Positions 35,791 to 43,732 of a stretch of 64,000 bases of DNA are shown piece by piece; the first letter of the stretch is position 1; every line of letters begins with the position of its first letter. The notes under the pieces were generated by a model. It did no database searches and was not told where the DNA came from. It saw only the letters and a list, made by a program, of their open reading frames with translations. Location of the stretch: assembly GCA_964577375.1 (NCBI GenBank), contig CAZNYW010000016.1, forward strand, positions 3,388 to 67,387. The letters are read 5' to 3'. Origin of the DNA: DATKUC01 sp964577375 (lineage in GTDB: Bacteria; Spirochaetota; Spirochaetia; DSM-27196; DATKUC01). A program made the position numbers and the translations under genes.

Positions 35791-35926
35791 AGTATCAACA
35801 AGCGTGTTAATAAATCGCCATAAGTCTTTACAGTTCATATCCTTAGTCAAAAATACTCATCTGCGGCATCTCAAGTTCTGACATCGCATAGACCTGGCCG
35901 CACAGTATCAACAGGCTTCTTTATAC
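35791..35926 (+). repeat. Dispersed palindromic-ended element, copy R3
   Basis: Left end AGTATCAACAAGCGTGTTAATA, right end AGTATCAACAGGCTTCTTTATAC. It is flanked by a direct repeat CAGACCGTCC at 35779-35788 and 35931-35940, consistent with a target-site duplication around a roughly 142-bp insertion. Confidence 0.82.
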
Positions 35927-35980
35927 ATCACAGACCGTCCTATATTGTACAGTTCGCGGCTTCATGTCAGGATTGCCGCC

Positions 35981-37129
35981 ATGGAAAACATCCGTATCGT
36001 CGAAGTCCGCACGCGCTCCGAGGAGGCGGCGTTCATCGATCTGCCATTCACCCTCTACCGGGGTAATCGCTGCTGGGTGCCCTGGTTCAATACCGACATG
36101 CGAAAGATCCTGCGCAGAAAGCACCCCTTTTTCGAGCATTCTCCGGGCAGTTTCTTTCTCGCAATGCGCGGCACAGCGGGAGTCGGACAGGCTGCCGGTC
36201 GCATCTGCGTTGTTGCCAACAAGCGTTACAACGAGAGTCATGGAACGAGGACGGCACACTTCTACTTCTTCGACTCCGTCGACGACGAGGATGTTGCCCG
36301 TGCGCTTTTCGACGCCGCGGCCGAGTGGGCAGGGGCCAACGGCTGCGATGAGATTGCCGGTCCGATGCTCTTCGGCGGCGCAACCGGAAGCGGCATCCTG
36401 ATCCGGGGATTCGGAGAGCGCTCGGCGATGACGATGATGGGCTACAACCACCCCTACTACGAGCGGCTTTTGGAATCGCTCGGGTTCGTCAAGCAGATTG
36501 ATTTCTATTCGTTCAAGCTCGATCCTGCGACGTTCCGAATGGACGAACGGGTTGTCTCGGTGGCCGAGAAGGTGCTCGCCCGCGGCCGTTTCAGGGTGAT
36601 GAGGTTCCGGTCGAAACGCGAGCTTCTGAAGTACGCCCCGCAGATAGCCGCGCTGTACAACGAGACGCTCGCCGACCACACCGAGGGCTATCCTCTCACC
36701 GAAGCCGAGCTCAAGCAGGTTACCAGCGATCTGGCCCTCGTCGGCCAGGCCGATCTCATCAAGATTCTTACCTACGACGGAGCGATAATCGGCTTTCTCT
36801 TCGGCTTTCCCGACCTCTCGGCGGCGCTTCAGCGCTCGAAGGGCCGGATAACGCCCCGGTCGGTGCTCGATCTGCTGCTCGAGTTCAGACGGACCAATCG
36901 ACTGATCGTCAACGGGGCCGGTATCGTTCCGCGCTACCAGCGGCTCGGCGGAAATGCGCTGCTCTACTACGAGCTCGAACGGACAATCCGCTCACGCACC
37001 GGCCGGATTGCCTTCGTGCATGCAGACCTCACGCAGATCGCGGAAACAACCGAGCTGATGCTCGCCGACATGCGCCGGATCGGCGCTGAACCCTACAAGA
37101 TCCATCGCGCCTATCGGAAGATGCTGTAA
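35981..37129 (+). CDS. GNAT-like acyltransferase-fold protein
   Basis: About 380 residues. The N-terminal part (IRIVEVRTRSEEAAFIDLPFTLYRGNRCWVPWF) and the pattern GPMLFGGATGSGILIRGFGE, MMGYNHPYYERLLESLGF recall large GNAT-fold hypotheticals found in many bacteria. A later stretch (NGAGIVPRYQRLGGNALLYYELERTI) resembles the acyl-CoA-binding RxxGxG/A loop. Substrate unknown. The ATG at 35981 is chosen over an upstream one because it begins the conserved sequence and has AGGA upstream. Its promoter region adjoins repeat R3. Confidence 0.75.
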   Translation: MENIRIVEVRTRSEEAAFIDLPFTLYRGNRCWVPWFNTDMRKILRRKHPFFEHSPGSFFLAMRGTAGVGQAAGRICVVANKRYNESHGTRTAHFYFFDSVDDEDVARALFDAAAEWAGANGCDEIAGPMLFGGATGSGILIRGFGERSAMTMMGYNHPYYERLLESLGFVKQIDFYSFKLDPATFRMDERVVSVAEKVLARGRFRVMRFRSKRELLKYAPQIAALYNETLADHTEGYPLTEAELKQVTSDLALVGQADLIKILTYDGAIIGFLFGFPDLSAALQRSKGRITPRSVLDLLLEFRRTNRLIVNGAGIVPRYQRLGGNALLYYELERTIRSRTGRIAFVHADLTQIAETTELMLADMRRIGAEPYKIHRAYRKML

Positions 37130-37159
37130 GGAAGCGACCGGGCGATCGCTGGGGCGCGG

Positions 37160-38434
37160 TCAGGGTCGCGCTGTCGGCATCAGAAAGGGTGAGATGAGGC
37201 TTCTCGTCTTTTCGGGCACCTGTGCGCGTATGTGGATGGTTCCGTCGACATAGTCTGTCGCGAGCACGTGTCCGGTACGGTGAACGAGCGCGGCCAGATC
37301 GTACCGGCTCGCCGGCAGCACCATCTCCACGGCGTCCATCCTGCTGGCGACCACCTCCTGTATCGCGGCCACGAGCTGTTCCACTCCGTAGCCGCTCAAC
37401 GTCGACAGTGCCACGGTGTGTTGCGGCGCGCCCGACGGATCGGCCGGCGGAACAGCTTCGAGGAGGTCCACCTTGTTAAGCACCATGATCACCGGCTTGT
37501 CGCCCGTGCCAATCTCGTCGAGCACCTGGCGGGTGATCTGGACCTGGTGATCCATGGTGGAGCTCGAAGCGTCGACCACGTGAATCAGGAAATCCGCGAG
37601 CACCGTCTCCTCAAGCGTAGACCGGAACGCGTCCACGAGGTCGTGCGGCAGCTTGCGGATGAAGCCGACGGTGTCGGTAAGAAGGGTCTCCGTGCCGTCA
37701 GGAAGGGAGAGCCGCCGTGTGGTAGGGTCGAGGGTAGCGAAGAGCTTGTCCTCCACCAGTACCTGTGCGCGGGTAAGTCGGTTGAGGAGCGAGGACTTGC
37801 CTGCGTTTGTGTAGCCGACGATGGCACCGGTGGGCACCGGCACTCCGGTACGGTGCTTTCTCATGGTGGCGCGCTGCTCGCGCACGCGCGACAGGTCCCG
37901 CTTCACCCGCGCTATGCGGTTCACGACGACACGCCTGTCGGCTTCGAGCTGCGTTTCGCCCTCGCCGCGAGTCCCGCGCGCGCCTCCGCGCTGCCGGGAG
38001 AGATGGGTCCATTGGCGTTTCAGCCGCGGCAGCGAGTACTCCAGCCTTGCGAGCGCAACCTGCAGATTCGCTTCACGGGTGAATGCCCGGTCCGCGAAGA
38101 TCTCGAGGATGACCTCGTGCCGGTCGATGACGCAAAGTTGTGAGCTTTTTTCCCAGTTCCGCTGCTGCGCGGGCGAGAGATCGTCGTCGAAAACGATGTA
38201 CTCGGTGCCGAGCTCGTCGGCGCGGTCGATGAGCTCCCTCGTTTTCCCGGACCCCAGCAGAAAGCGGGGATGCGGCTGGGACAGGCGGACTATCGCGCTT
38301 TCCGCCGGGATTATCCCGATGGTTCGCACCAGTTGGCGAAGCTCGTCCATGGACTCGGTAACACTTGCGTGGTCGTCGTCAGGCCGCTCGATCGCCACAA
38401 GAAGGGCGCTCTCTGATGAGGCGTATTCGTTCAT
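37160..38434 (-). CDS. hflX: Ribosome-associated GTPase HflX
   Basis: Binds and splits stalled ribosomes. An N-terminal HflX domain (residues about 1-190, ending in the family hallmark RGGARGTRGEGETQLE) precedes a GTPase domain: G1 GYTNAGKSSLLN, G2/G3 LLTDTVGF, G4 LNKVD. A short C-terminal domain follows. Length 424 aa is normal. A promoter-like TTGACG-N18-CATGAT (38444-38473, minus strand) ends 9 bases before the ATG, so the leader is very short. Confidence 0.95.
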   Translation of the reverse strand: MNEYASSESALLVAIERPDDDHASVTESMDELRQLVRTIGIIPAESAIVRLSQPHPRFLLGSGKTRELIDRADELGTEYIVFDDDLSPAQQRNWEKSSQLCVIDRHEVILEIFADRAFTREANLQVALARLEYSLPRLKRQWTHLSRQRGGARGTRGEGETQLEADRRVVVNRIARVKRDLSRVREQRATMRKHRTGVPVPTGAIVGYTNAGKSSLLNRLTRAQVLVEDKLFATLDPTTRRLSLPDGTETLLTDTVGFIRKLPHDLVDAFRSTLEETVLADFLIHVVDASSSTMDHQVQITRQVLDEIGTGDKPVIMVLNKVDLLEAVPPADPSGAPQHTVALSTLSGYGVEQLVAAIQEVVASRMDAVEMVLPASRYDLAALVHRTGHVLATDYVDGTIHIRAQVPEKTRSLISPFLMPTARP

Positions 38435-38532
38435 GCTGTCTCAATCATGGTGAGAACCATGCCGCGGCGTCAACTGGTCCCGCATGTTCCCGTCCGGCGG
38501 GTACACTGGCCGCTGTACGCAGCGGATTGATT

Positions 38533-38561
38533 TTGACACCGGCCGGCGCATTCCGTATGAT
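38533..38561 (+). promoter_or_regulatory. Strong putative sigma70 promoter
   Basis: Perfect TTGACA, a 17-base spacer, TATGAT, then a leader with GGGGG 6 bases before the GTG start. Confidence 0.7.
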
Positions 38562-38580
38562 TGGACCGCGGGGGTAAGCA

Positions 38581-39057
38581 GTGTACAAGGTGTTCGTCGA
38601 CCTCGACGGGGTTCTGGTGGACTTCGAAAAGGGGGTCAAGAAGGCAACGGGAAGGGAGGCGCACGCGCTGCATCCGCGCGTCATGTGGCCGATTCTCGCG
38701 CGAACTCCCGATTTTTACGCGGAGCTCGACTGGACCCCCGACGGCAGAGAGCTCTGGGCCTACCTCGAGAGACACGATCCGACGGTCCTGTCCGGGCTTC
38801 CGTTCGGATCATGGGCTCGACCGCAGAAGGTCGAATGGTGCCGCCGGGAGCTCGGCGGCAACGTGCCGGTAATAACCTGCATGTCCCGTGAGAAGGCAAA
38901 AAAGGGCGCCGAAGCGACGCCTGAGGGACGCACCATGCTTCTCATCGACGACCGTGACAGCATCCGCGAGTCCTGGGAACGAATGGGCGGAGTGTTTGTT
39001 CATCATCTCTCCACGCGCGAAAGCATTGAGAAGCTGCGGGTGCTCGGTCTTGAATGA
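38581..39057 (+). CDS. HAD-superfamily 5'-nucleotidase (NT5C type)
   Basis: Small HAD phosphatase like the 5'(3')-deoxyribonucleotidases: motif I VFVDLDGVLVDFEKG at the very N-terminus, a short helical cap region, and motif IV LLIDDRDSIRESWERMGG. Length 158 aa fits the NT5C-like group without a large cap. The Lys of motif III is probably in REKAKKG. Likely dephosphorylates a nucleotide; the substrate is not certain. It starts with GTG after a GGGGG site and a strong promoter. Confidence 0.8.
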   Translation: MYKVFVDLDGVLVDFEKGVKKATGREAHALHPRVMWPILARTPDFYAELDWTPDGRELWAYLERHDPTVLSGLPFGSWARPQKVEWCRRELGGNVPVITCMSREKAKKGAEATPEGRTMLLIDDRDSIRESWERMGGVFVHHLSTRESIEKLRVLGLE

Positions 39058-39063
39058 TCCACG

Positions 39064-40131
39064 CTAGCGGAACCAGCCGCTTCGTTTGAAGTAGATCAGC
39101 ATCCCTATCGTAATCGCCGCCATCAGCCCGAGTACCGCCGGATATCCCCAGGCAAGCTTGAGCTCCGGCATGTCCTTGAAGTTCATTCCATAGACGCCGA
39201 CGATGAAGGTCAGCGGCATGAAGATGGTCGCGATGAGCGTGAGCGTCTTCATCACTACATTCTGCCGGTTGCTGATGCTCGAAAGATAGATGTCGATAAG
39301 GCTGCTCGAGATGTCCCGGAGCGATTCGAGGGTATCGATCAGCTCGATCGTATGGTCGTACACGTCGCGCAGGTAGAGAATGGTCGACTTGGCGATAAGG
39401 TCCGACTCCCGCTTCTCGAGAGCGGCCGCCACCTCCCGGAGCGGCCAGATCGACTTGCGCAGATAGATGAGCTCCTTCTTTATCTGCTGCACTCCCGAAA
39501 GCGACTCCTTGCCCGGGTTCTCTGCGATGGCGTCTTCGAGGTCCTCCAGTCTCTCCCCCAGCACCTCCAGAATGTAGTAGTAGTTGTCCACGATGACGTC
39601 GATCAGCGCGTAGCCGAGATAGTCCGCGCCCATTCGACGGAGCTTCCCCTTGCTGTTGCGGATGCGATCCCGCACAGGCTCGAACACGTCGCCGGGGCGC
39701 TCCTGGAAGGTGATGAGGAGATTCCGCATCAGCACCATGCTCACCTGTTCGGAACGAATGGTCCTTGTTGCCTCGTCGTAGGTGAGCATTTTTATCACGA
39801 TGAAGATCTGGCCCTCGTACTCCTCGGCTTTGGGCCGCTGTTCGGTGTTTCCGATGTCTTCGAGGGCCAGCGGGTGGATGTGGAAGATCTCCCCGGCGCG
39901 GGTGAGCACCGCCGGCTCGTGAATGCCGTCTATATTTATCCAGGTGACCCGCGACCGATCCACCAGGGCGTTGCCCTCGTCGATCGACGAGGGTGTCTGT
40001 TCGGAGAAGTTGTTTTCGGTGTAGGTGAAGACTCGATATTCGGGTGGAACCGTCCGCTCCTCACCGATGTGGACCACGGTGCCCGGCGGAAGTCCGGCCT
40101 TGAGTGAGAGCTTTTTCCGTCTTTTGCGCAT
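39064..40131 (-). CDS. corA: Magnesium/cobalt transporter CorA
   Basis: Inner-membrane divalent-cation channel. A large soluble N-terminal domain (residues 1 to about 295) precedes two C-terminal membrane helices, the first followed by the GMN selectivity signature (VYGMNFKDMPELK) and the last ending in a positively charged tail. Length 355 aa fits. The ATG at 40131 is preferred over an upstream TTG because GGGGG precedes it. Adjacent genes give no hint of operon structure. Confidence 0.94.
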   Translation of the reverse strand: MRKRRKKLSLKAGLPPGTVVHIGEERTVPPEYRVFTYTENNFSEQTPSSIDEGNALVDRSRVTWINIDGIHEPAVLTRAGEIFHIHPLALEDIGNTEQRPKAEEYEGQIFIVIKMLTYDEATRTIRSEQVSMVLMRNLLITFQERPGDVFEPVRDRIRNSKGKLRRMGADYLGYALIDVIVDNYYYILEVLGERLEDLEDAIAENPGKESLSGVQQIKKELIYLRKSIWPLREVAAALEKRESDLIAKSTILYLRDVYDHTIELIDTLESLRDISSSLIDIYLSSISNRQNVVMKTLTLIATIFMPLTFIVGVYGMNFKDMPELKLAWGYPAVLGLMAAITIGMLIYFKRSGWFR

Positions 40132-40205
40132 AGAACCCCCATGCTTGAACAATACCAGAAAACTGAGACGCTATTCTTTCGGGAAAAAAGGGGAGCCGCG
40201 ATCCG

Positions 40206-41138
40206 CTACCGGTGCATGAACGCCATCGGATTCAGCAGCTCGTCGCCAAGATAGAGCTCGAGGTGGAGATGGGGACCGGTAACAAGGCCGGTGGCACCAA
40301 GGGTCCCCAGCTGTTGTCCTGCCTTGACGGTCTGTCCGTCGCTCACGGTGATAGTGTGCATGTGATTGTATCGCGTCCGGAAACCGTACTTGTGCTGGAC
40401 CCACACGTAGTTGCCGTAGCCGAGCGGGTCGTAGCCTGTTTCGACCACCTTGCCATTACCCATCGCCACTATCGGTGTTCCCACCGCGTCCGCGACGTCG
40501 ACGCCCTTATGCATGTAATAGTAGCCGCTGAAGGGATTGATGCTCGGGCCGAAGCCCTGGGTGATGAAGCCGCGGCCTGCAATAAGCGGCCATCCGGTCG
40601 GGAGGTCCGCCAGAACCTCCTTGCGCAGCTGCAGGATCGGCTTTATCTGGGAGAGGATTGCGGAGGCCGACTTGAGAACATCCGACAGCTGTGCGACGTC
40701 CTGCTCCATGCTCGCGTACTGCGCGCCGAGCTTCCCGCTCTTTGTCGGACTCAGACGCGTGGCAAGCGGTTGATTGAACGAGTCGCTCGAGTTTTCGTAG
40801 AGTGCTTTACGGGTTACCTGAATGCTCTGTTCCAGCTTGCCGCCGGTGCTGAGCAGCTGGTCCAGCTGATCGGTGACCGATTCGAGGCTTGCCGTTGCCT
40901 TGCGGAGCTCCGTGTCCTTCTGCTTGAGGGCGTTGACCTTGCCTTCACTGGAAATGACGGCGGCAGAAAAGGCGACGATGACTGCGACAAGTATGACGAT
41001 GAAAATAATCTGGGGCGTGGTCACTGAGATGTGCATGACCGACTTCGCCCCGGGAGGGAAGATCTTTAACGTGTATTTGCCGCTTCCTCTTCCTGAATGT
41101 CGAAAGGATCCGCGGGAGAATAGAGGACGTCCCACCAT
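40206..41138 (-). CDS. Membrane-anchored M23 peptidoglycan endopeptidase-like protein
   Basis: One N-terminal transmembrane helix (about residues 45-65), a coiled coil (residues about 68-130), and a C-terminal M23/LytM domain with both zinc motifs intact (HKGVDVAD and HLHLELY) plus YGNYVWVQHKYGFRTRYNHM. It is therefore probably catalytically active or a cell-wall hydrolase activator. The ATG at 41138 is preferred; a GTG lies two codons earlier. The leader contains GGGTGATT. Confidence 0.85.
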   Translation of the reverse strand: MVGRPLFSRGSFRHSGRGSGKYTLKIFPPGAKSVMHISVTTPQIIFIVILVAVIVAFSAAVISSEGKVNALKQKDTELRKATASLESVTDQLDQLLSTGGKLEQSIQVTRKALYENSSDSFNQPLATRLSPTKSGKLGAQYASMEQDVAQLSDVLKSASAILSQIKPILQLRKEVLADLPTGWPLIAGRGFITQGFGPSINPFSGYYYMHKGVDVADAVGTPIVAMGNGKVVETGYDPLGYGNYVWVQHKYGFRTRYNHMHTITVSDGQTVKAGQQLGTLGATGLVTGPHLHLELYLGDELLNPMAFMHR

Positions 41139-41158
41139 AATCACCCGTTAACGAACAT

Positions 41159-41187
41159 ATTATCGTCCAAAAGTGACGTCTTATCAA
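41159..41187 (-). promoter_or_regulatory. Putative promoter of the M23 peptidase gene
   Basis: Minus strand: TTGATA, a 17-base spacer, then GATAAT. Confidence 0.55.
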
Positions 41188-41305
41188 TATGACCGGTGCT
41201 TTTTTTTCGATCCGCCGAAATTGGTTGGTACAAAAACGGCCGCAACATGGAAAACTGCCTCTTCCGCATCACGGCCGCGAACTTTGCACGGGGAATCGTC
41301 CGACG

Positions 41306-42076
41306 TTATAGTATCATCGCGGAACGGCCCCAGTCGTAGTGGTTCTGCCGGATCTGTTCGATGCTCGGCATCTTGTACATGGCGATCTTCCCGCCGTTGC
41401 CTACGTAGATTCCCTGATTGATGATCTGGTAGCCGAAGGAGCCGACGTTAGAGCGTTCGACGTTCTTGTTGACCTTGCCCGAATGCTCGGTTACGGCGTG
41501 GATGCACTGCTTCAGATGCTCGATGTTCTTGTCGTAGGTGGCCCCGATGTTGCCGGTTTTCTCCGGATTGTTGAAGTCGATCACCTTGAGGTCGGCGAAT
41601 ACGACGGATGGTACCCTGACGTGGCTTCCGGGATCGGTCATGAACCTGGCGAACTCCGCCGGATTATGCGCGCTCACCACCAGGGGCGTCACCGGGCAGA
41701 GCTCCTGATAGACGTAATATTCCCGCGCTGCCTCCGGCGCCGAGAACTCCGACCGGGAAACCTCCAGTGTTCTGCCGTCGATTGTCGTCAGGAACATCGA
41801 GCGAAGCTTGTCCACCGGCGTGTGCTCGAGAGCACGATAGACCGACATCCACACGGAGTTCTTCGGATCTCCGTTTGAATGTGGAACGCAACGCTCCTTC
41901 GCGTATTTCCAGTCGAAATAGTCCCCGAAATCTCCCTCAAGCTCGATGAACATGATCTTCTCGTAGGAACCGTTCTTGCTTCCGATAGCCATATACTGTC
42001 CGAAGCGAGCCGGTTCGAGCTGGGACGCAATGAGAGCTTCCGTTGGAAACACCGATAGATAGTAGTGCGTATTCAT
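41306..42076 (-). CDS. Hypothetical protein
   Basis: Not recognised. A 256-aa soluble protein without signal peptide, starting MNTHYYLSVFPTEALIASQL. Segments such as KIMFIELEGDFGDYFDWKYAKERCVPH and SYEKIMF suggest a mixed alpha/beta fold, and the middle (PSVVFADLKVIDFNN) is strand-rich. The start is fixed by GGGGAGAG upstream of the ATG at 42076. It is a single-gene unit with its own promoter. The roughly 165 bases downstream (41139-41305) hold the M23 promoter and otherwise nothing I can name. Confidence 0.72.
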   Translation of the reverse strand: MNTHYYLSVFPTEALIASQLEPARFGQYMAIGSKNGSYEKIMFIELEGDFGDYFDWKYAKERCVPHSNGDPKNSVWMSVYRALEHTPVDKLRSMFLTTIDGRTLEVSRSEFSAPEAAREYYVYQELCPVTPLVVSAHNPAEFARFMTDPGSHVRVPSVVFADLKVIDFNNPEKTGNIGATYDKNIEHLKQCIHAVTEHSGKVNKNVERSNVGSFGYQIINQGIYVGNGGKIAMYKMPSIEQIRQNHYDWGRSAMIL

Positions 42077-42118
42077 GGTCTCTCCCCTTTCGGCGTGCTC
42101 CTGGCACACGCCAACTAA

Positions 42119-42147
42119 AATGTAAGTGTAGCTCCCGTTTCAGTAAA
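42119..42147 (-). promoter_or_regulatory. Putative promoter of the hypothetical gene ending at 41306
   Basis: Minus strand: TTTACT, a 17-base spacer, then TACATT, with a leader of about 36 nt carrying GGGGAGAG. Confidence 0.5.
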
Positions 42148-42215
42148 GCACATTTTCCGCCCTGGAGACGGAATGGCAGAATTCTGGAATTCCGGTTATT
42201 CTTGATAGAACTGCT

Positions 42216-42404
42216 ATGGAAAGTCCGCAATCAGCGCCGAACTGCCTCGACTGCGAGCACTTCTTCGTCACCTGGGACCCACGCTTTCCGCGAGGCTGCC
42301 GGGTGTTCGGCGTGAAGACGCGGGAGCTTCCGAGTGCTGTTGTCTTCCGGTCGACCGGCCACCACTGCCCCGAGTTCGCCCTCTCCAGCCGGCTCCACCC
42401 CTAG
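42216..42404 (+). CDS. Small conserved Cys-rich protein
   Basis: A 62-aa protein with NCLDCEHFFVTWDPRFPRGC and a later HHCPEF. This matches a widespread family of small uncharacterised proteins with CxxCxHFFVTWDPxxPxGCxxF-type sequence, probably zinc-binding. There is no clear ribosome-binding site. The stop overlaps the galE stop (CTAG). Role unknown. Confidence 0.78.
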   Translation: MESPQSAPNCLDCEHFFVTWDPRFPRGCRVFGVKTRELPSAVVFRSTGHHCPEFALSSRLHP

Positions 42405-43369
42405 CCCTTTCGATAGACCTCCCAGGAGGTGCTAACCAGGCTCTCGACGTCGCTGCGCGTCGCGTTCCACCCGAGTACCTCGTTCGCGAGCCGCGAGGAT
42501 GCGACGAGCCTGGCAGGGTCACCGGGGCGCCGGTCCCCTACGTGGGAGGGAATCTTCTCCCCGGTCACACGCCGGGCGGTTTCGAGCATCTCCTTCACGC
42601 TGATCCCCGACTCGCTGCCCAGGTTAACCACCAGGCTCTCCCTTTTCTCGGCGATGTAGTCCATTGCCCGGAGGTGCGCATCGGCAAGGTCGCTTACGTG
42701 CACGTAGTCGCGGACGCCGGTTCCGTCTGGCGTGTCGTAATCCTCTCCGAAGATGTCGAGCCGTTTGCGGGCGCCGACTGCGACCTCCATTATCACCGGG
42801 AGCAGGTTCGCCGGATTCCGCTCCAGACCACGAACACGTCCCTGCGGATCATAGCCGGCGGCGTTGAAATAGCGCAGCGCGGCGTACTTGATGTCGCGGA
42901 GCTTGTCATACCAGAAGAGGAACCGCTCGATCTCGAGCTTGGTGAATCCGTAGTAGTTTTCCGGCCGTGTCGGGTGCTTCTCGTCTACGGGCAGATATTC
43001 AGGCTCGCCGTAGACTGCCGCCGAGGAGGAGAAGATGAAGCGCTTCACTCCCGCCTCACCCATTGCGTTGAGAATGTTGACGGTTCCGCAGATGTTGTTG
43101 ACCGAGTATTTCTCCGGCTTCACCATCGATTCCCCGGCCGCCTTGTAGGCCGCCAGATGCACCACCGCGTCCCACCCCTGCTGCATCAGCGTCGCGAGGG
43201 GACCGTACTCGAGGATGTCTCCCCGGGTGAAACCCGCTTCGGGAAAGAGGTTTTCCTCGCGGCCGGAGTACATGTTGTCCAGGACGTGGACCCGGTGCCC
43301 GGCGTCCAGAAATCTACGGACGACGTGGCTGCCGATGTATCCGGCACCGCCAATCACCAGTACCTGCAT
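42401..43369 (-). CDS. galE: UDP-glucose 4-epimerase
   Basis: Interconverts UDP-glucose and UDP-galactose. Extended short-chain dehydrogenase with the N-terminal NAD motif GGAGYIGSH, the catalytic Ser-Tyr-Lys (SSSAAVYG, then YYGFTKLEIE) and a GVRDYVHVSDLADAH segment. Length 322 aa is typical. GalE is recognised by family resemblance; related epimerases share these motifs. AGGAG precedes the ATG. The promoter region contains a dyad overlapping the -10 box. Confidence 0.92.
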   Translation of the reverse strand: MQVLVIGGAGYIGSHVVRRFLDAGHRVHVLDNMYSGREENLFPEAGFTRGDILEYGPLATLMQQGWDAVVHLAAYKAAGESMVKPEKYSVNNICGTVNILNAMGEAGVKRFIFSSSAAVYGEPEYLPVDEKHPTRPENYYGFTKLEIERFLFWYDKLRDIKYAALRYFNAAGYDPQGRVRGLERNPANLLPVIMEVAVGARKRLDIFGEDYDTPDGTGVRDYVHVSDLADAHLRAMDYIAEKRESLVVNLGSESGISVKEMLETARRVTGEKIPSHVGDRRPGDPARLVASSRLANEVLGWNATRSDVESLVSTSWEVYRKG

Positions 43370-43402
43370 GTTCTGCTCCTGTGAAAAGTGGGTGTGGACC
43401 GC

Positions 43403-43441
43403 CCCGGGAATGACCTTATGTCATCCGGGTTGCAGGGTCAA
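43403..43441 (-). promoter_or_regulatory. galE promoter with an overlapping dyad operator
   Basis: Minus strand: TTGACC (43436-43441), a 17-base spacer, TAAGGT (43413-43418). An inverted repeat ATGAC-N5-GTCAT (43410-43424), flanked by CCCGG and CCGGG, covers the -10 box and suggests repressor control. Confidence 0.55.
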
Positions 43442-43461
43442 GCGGGCGGCGGCCGGTGGTG

Positions 43462-43521
43462 GCGCCGTGCAGCAATGCGCCGTGCAGCAATGCGCCACGC
43501 AGCAATGCGTCACGCAGCAGA
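43462..43521. repeat. 15-bp tandem repeat array
   Basis: Four units of GCGCCGTGCAGCAAT, the last degenerate, run up to repeat R4. A further copy of the array sequence (CCACGCAGCAATGCGTC, then ACGCAG) reappears on the far side of R4 at 43662-43684. Function unknown. Confidence 0.75.
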
Positions 43522-43522
43522 G

Positions 43523-43659
43523 GATATCAGCAAGCGTGTTGATAAATGGCTCTATGTCGTTTTAGGAAATATCCTTAGCTGAAATGGATCGCCAGAGACC
43601 GTCTAACTGCAGACGCCGCGCATAATTGGCCGCGCGGCATCAACAAGCTTCTTTATACC
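43523..43659 (+). repeat. Dispersed palindromic-ended element, copy R4
   Basis: Left end GATATCAGCAAGCGTGTTGATA, right end GCATCAACAAGCTTCTTTATACC. The body has the shared ATATCCTTAGCTG segment. It interrupts the 15-bp tandem array, with the same 23 bases on both sides (43495-43517 and 43662-43684). Confidence 0.82.
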
Positions 43660-43696
43660 TTCCACGCAGCAATGCGTCACGCAGGCCGGCGCCGGC

Positions 43697-43725
43697 TTGC
43701 CGACCGCGGTCTCTGCGGCTATGAT
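43697..43725 (+). promoter_or_regulatory. Putative leaderless promoter of the phosphofructokinase gene
   Basis: TTGCCG, 17 bases, TATGAT, then 7 bases to the ATG. No ribosome-binding site. Confidence 0.65.
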
Positions 43726-43732
43726 ACCGGCT

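Noticed and set aside
35060..43659. The repeats as integron attC sites
   Set aside because: The length and imperfect dyads are suggestive, but the core-site consensus (RYYYAAC/GTTRRRY) is not met, gene cassettes are not in one orientation, and no integrase is present.
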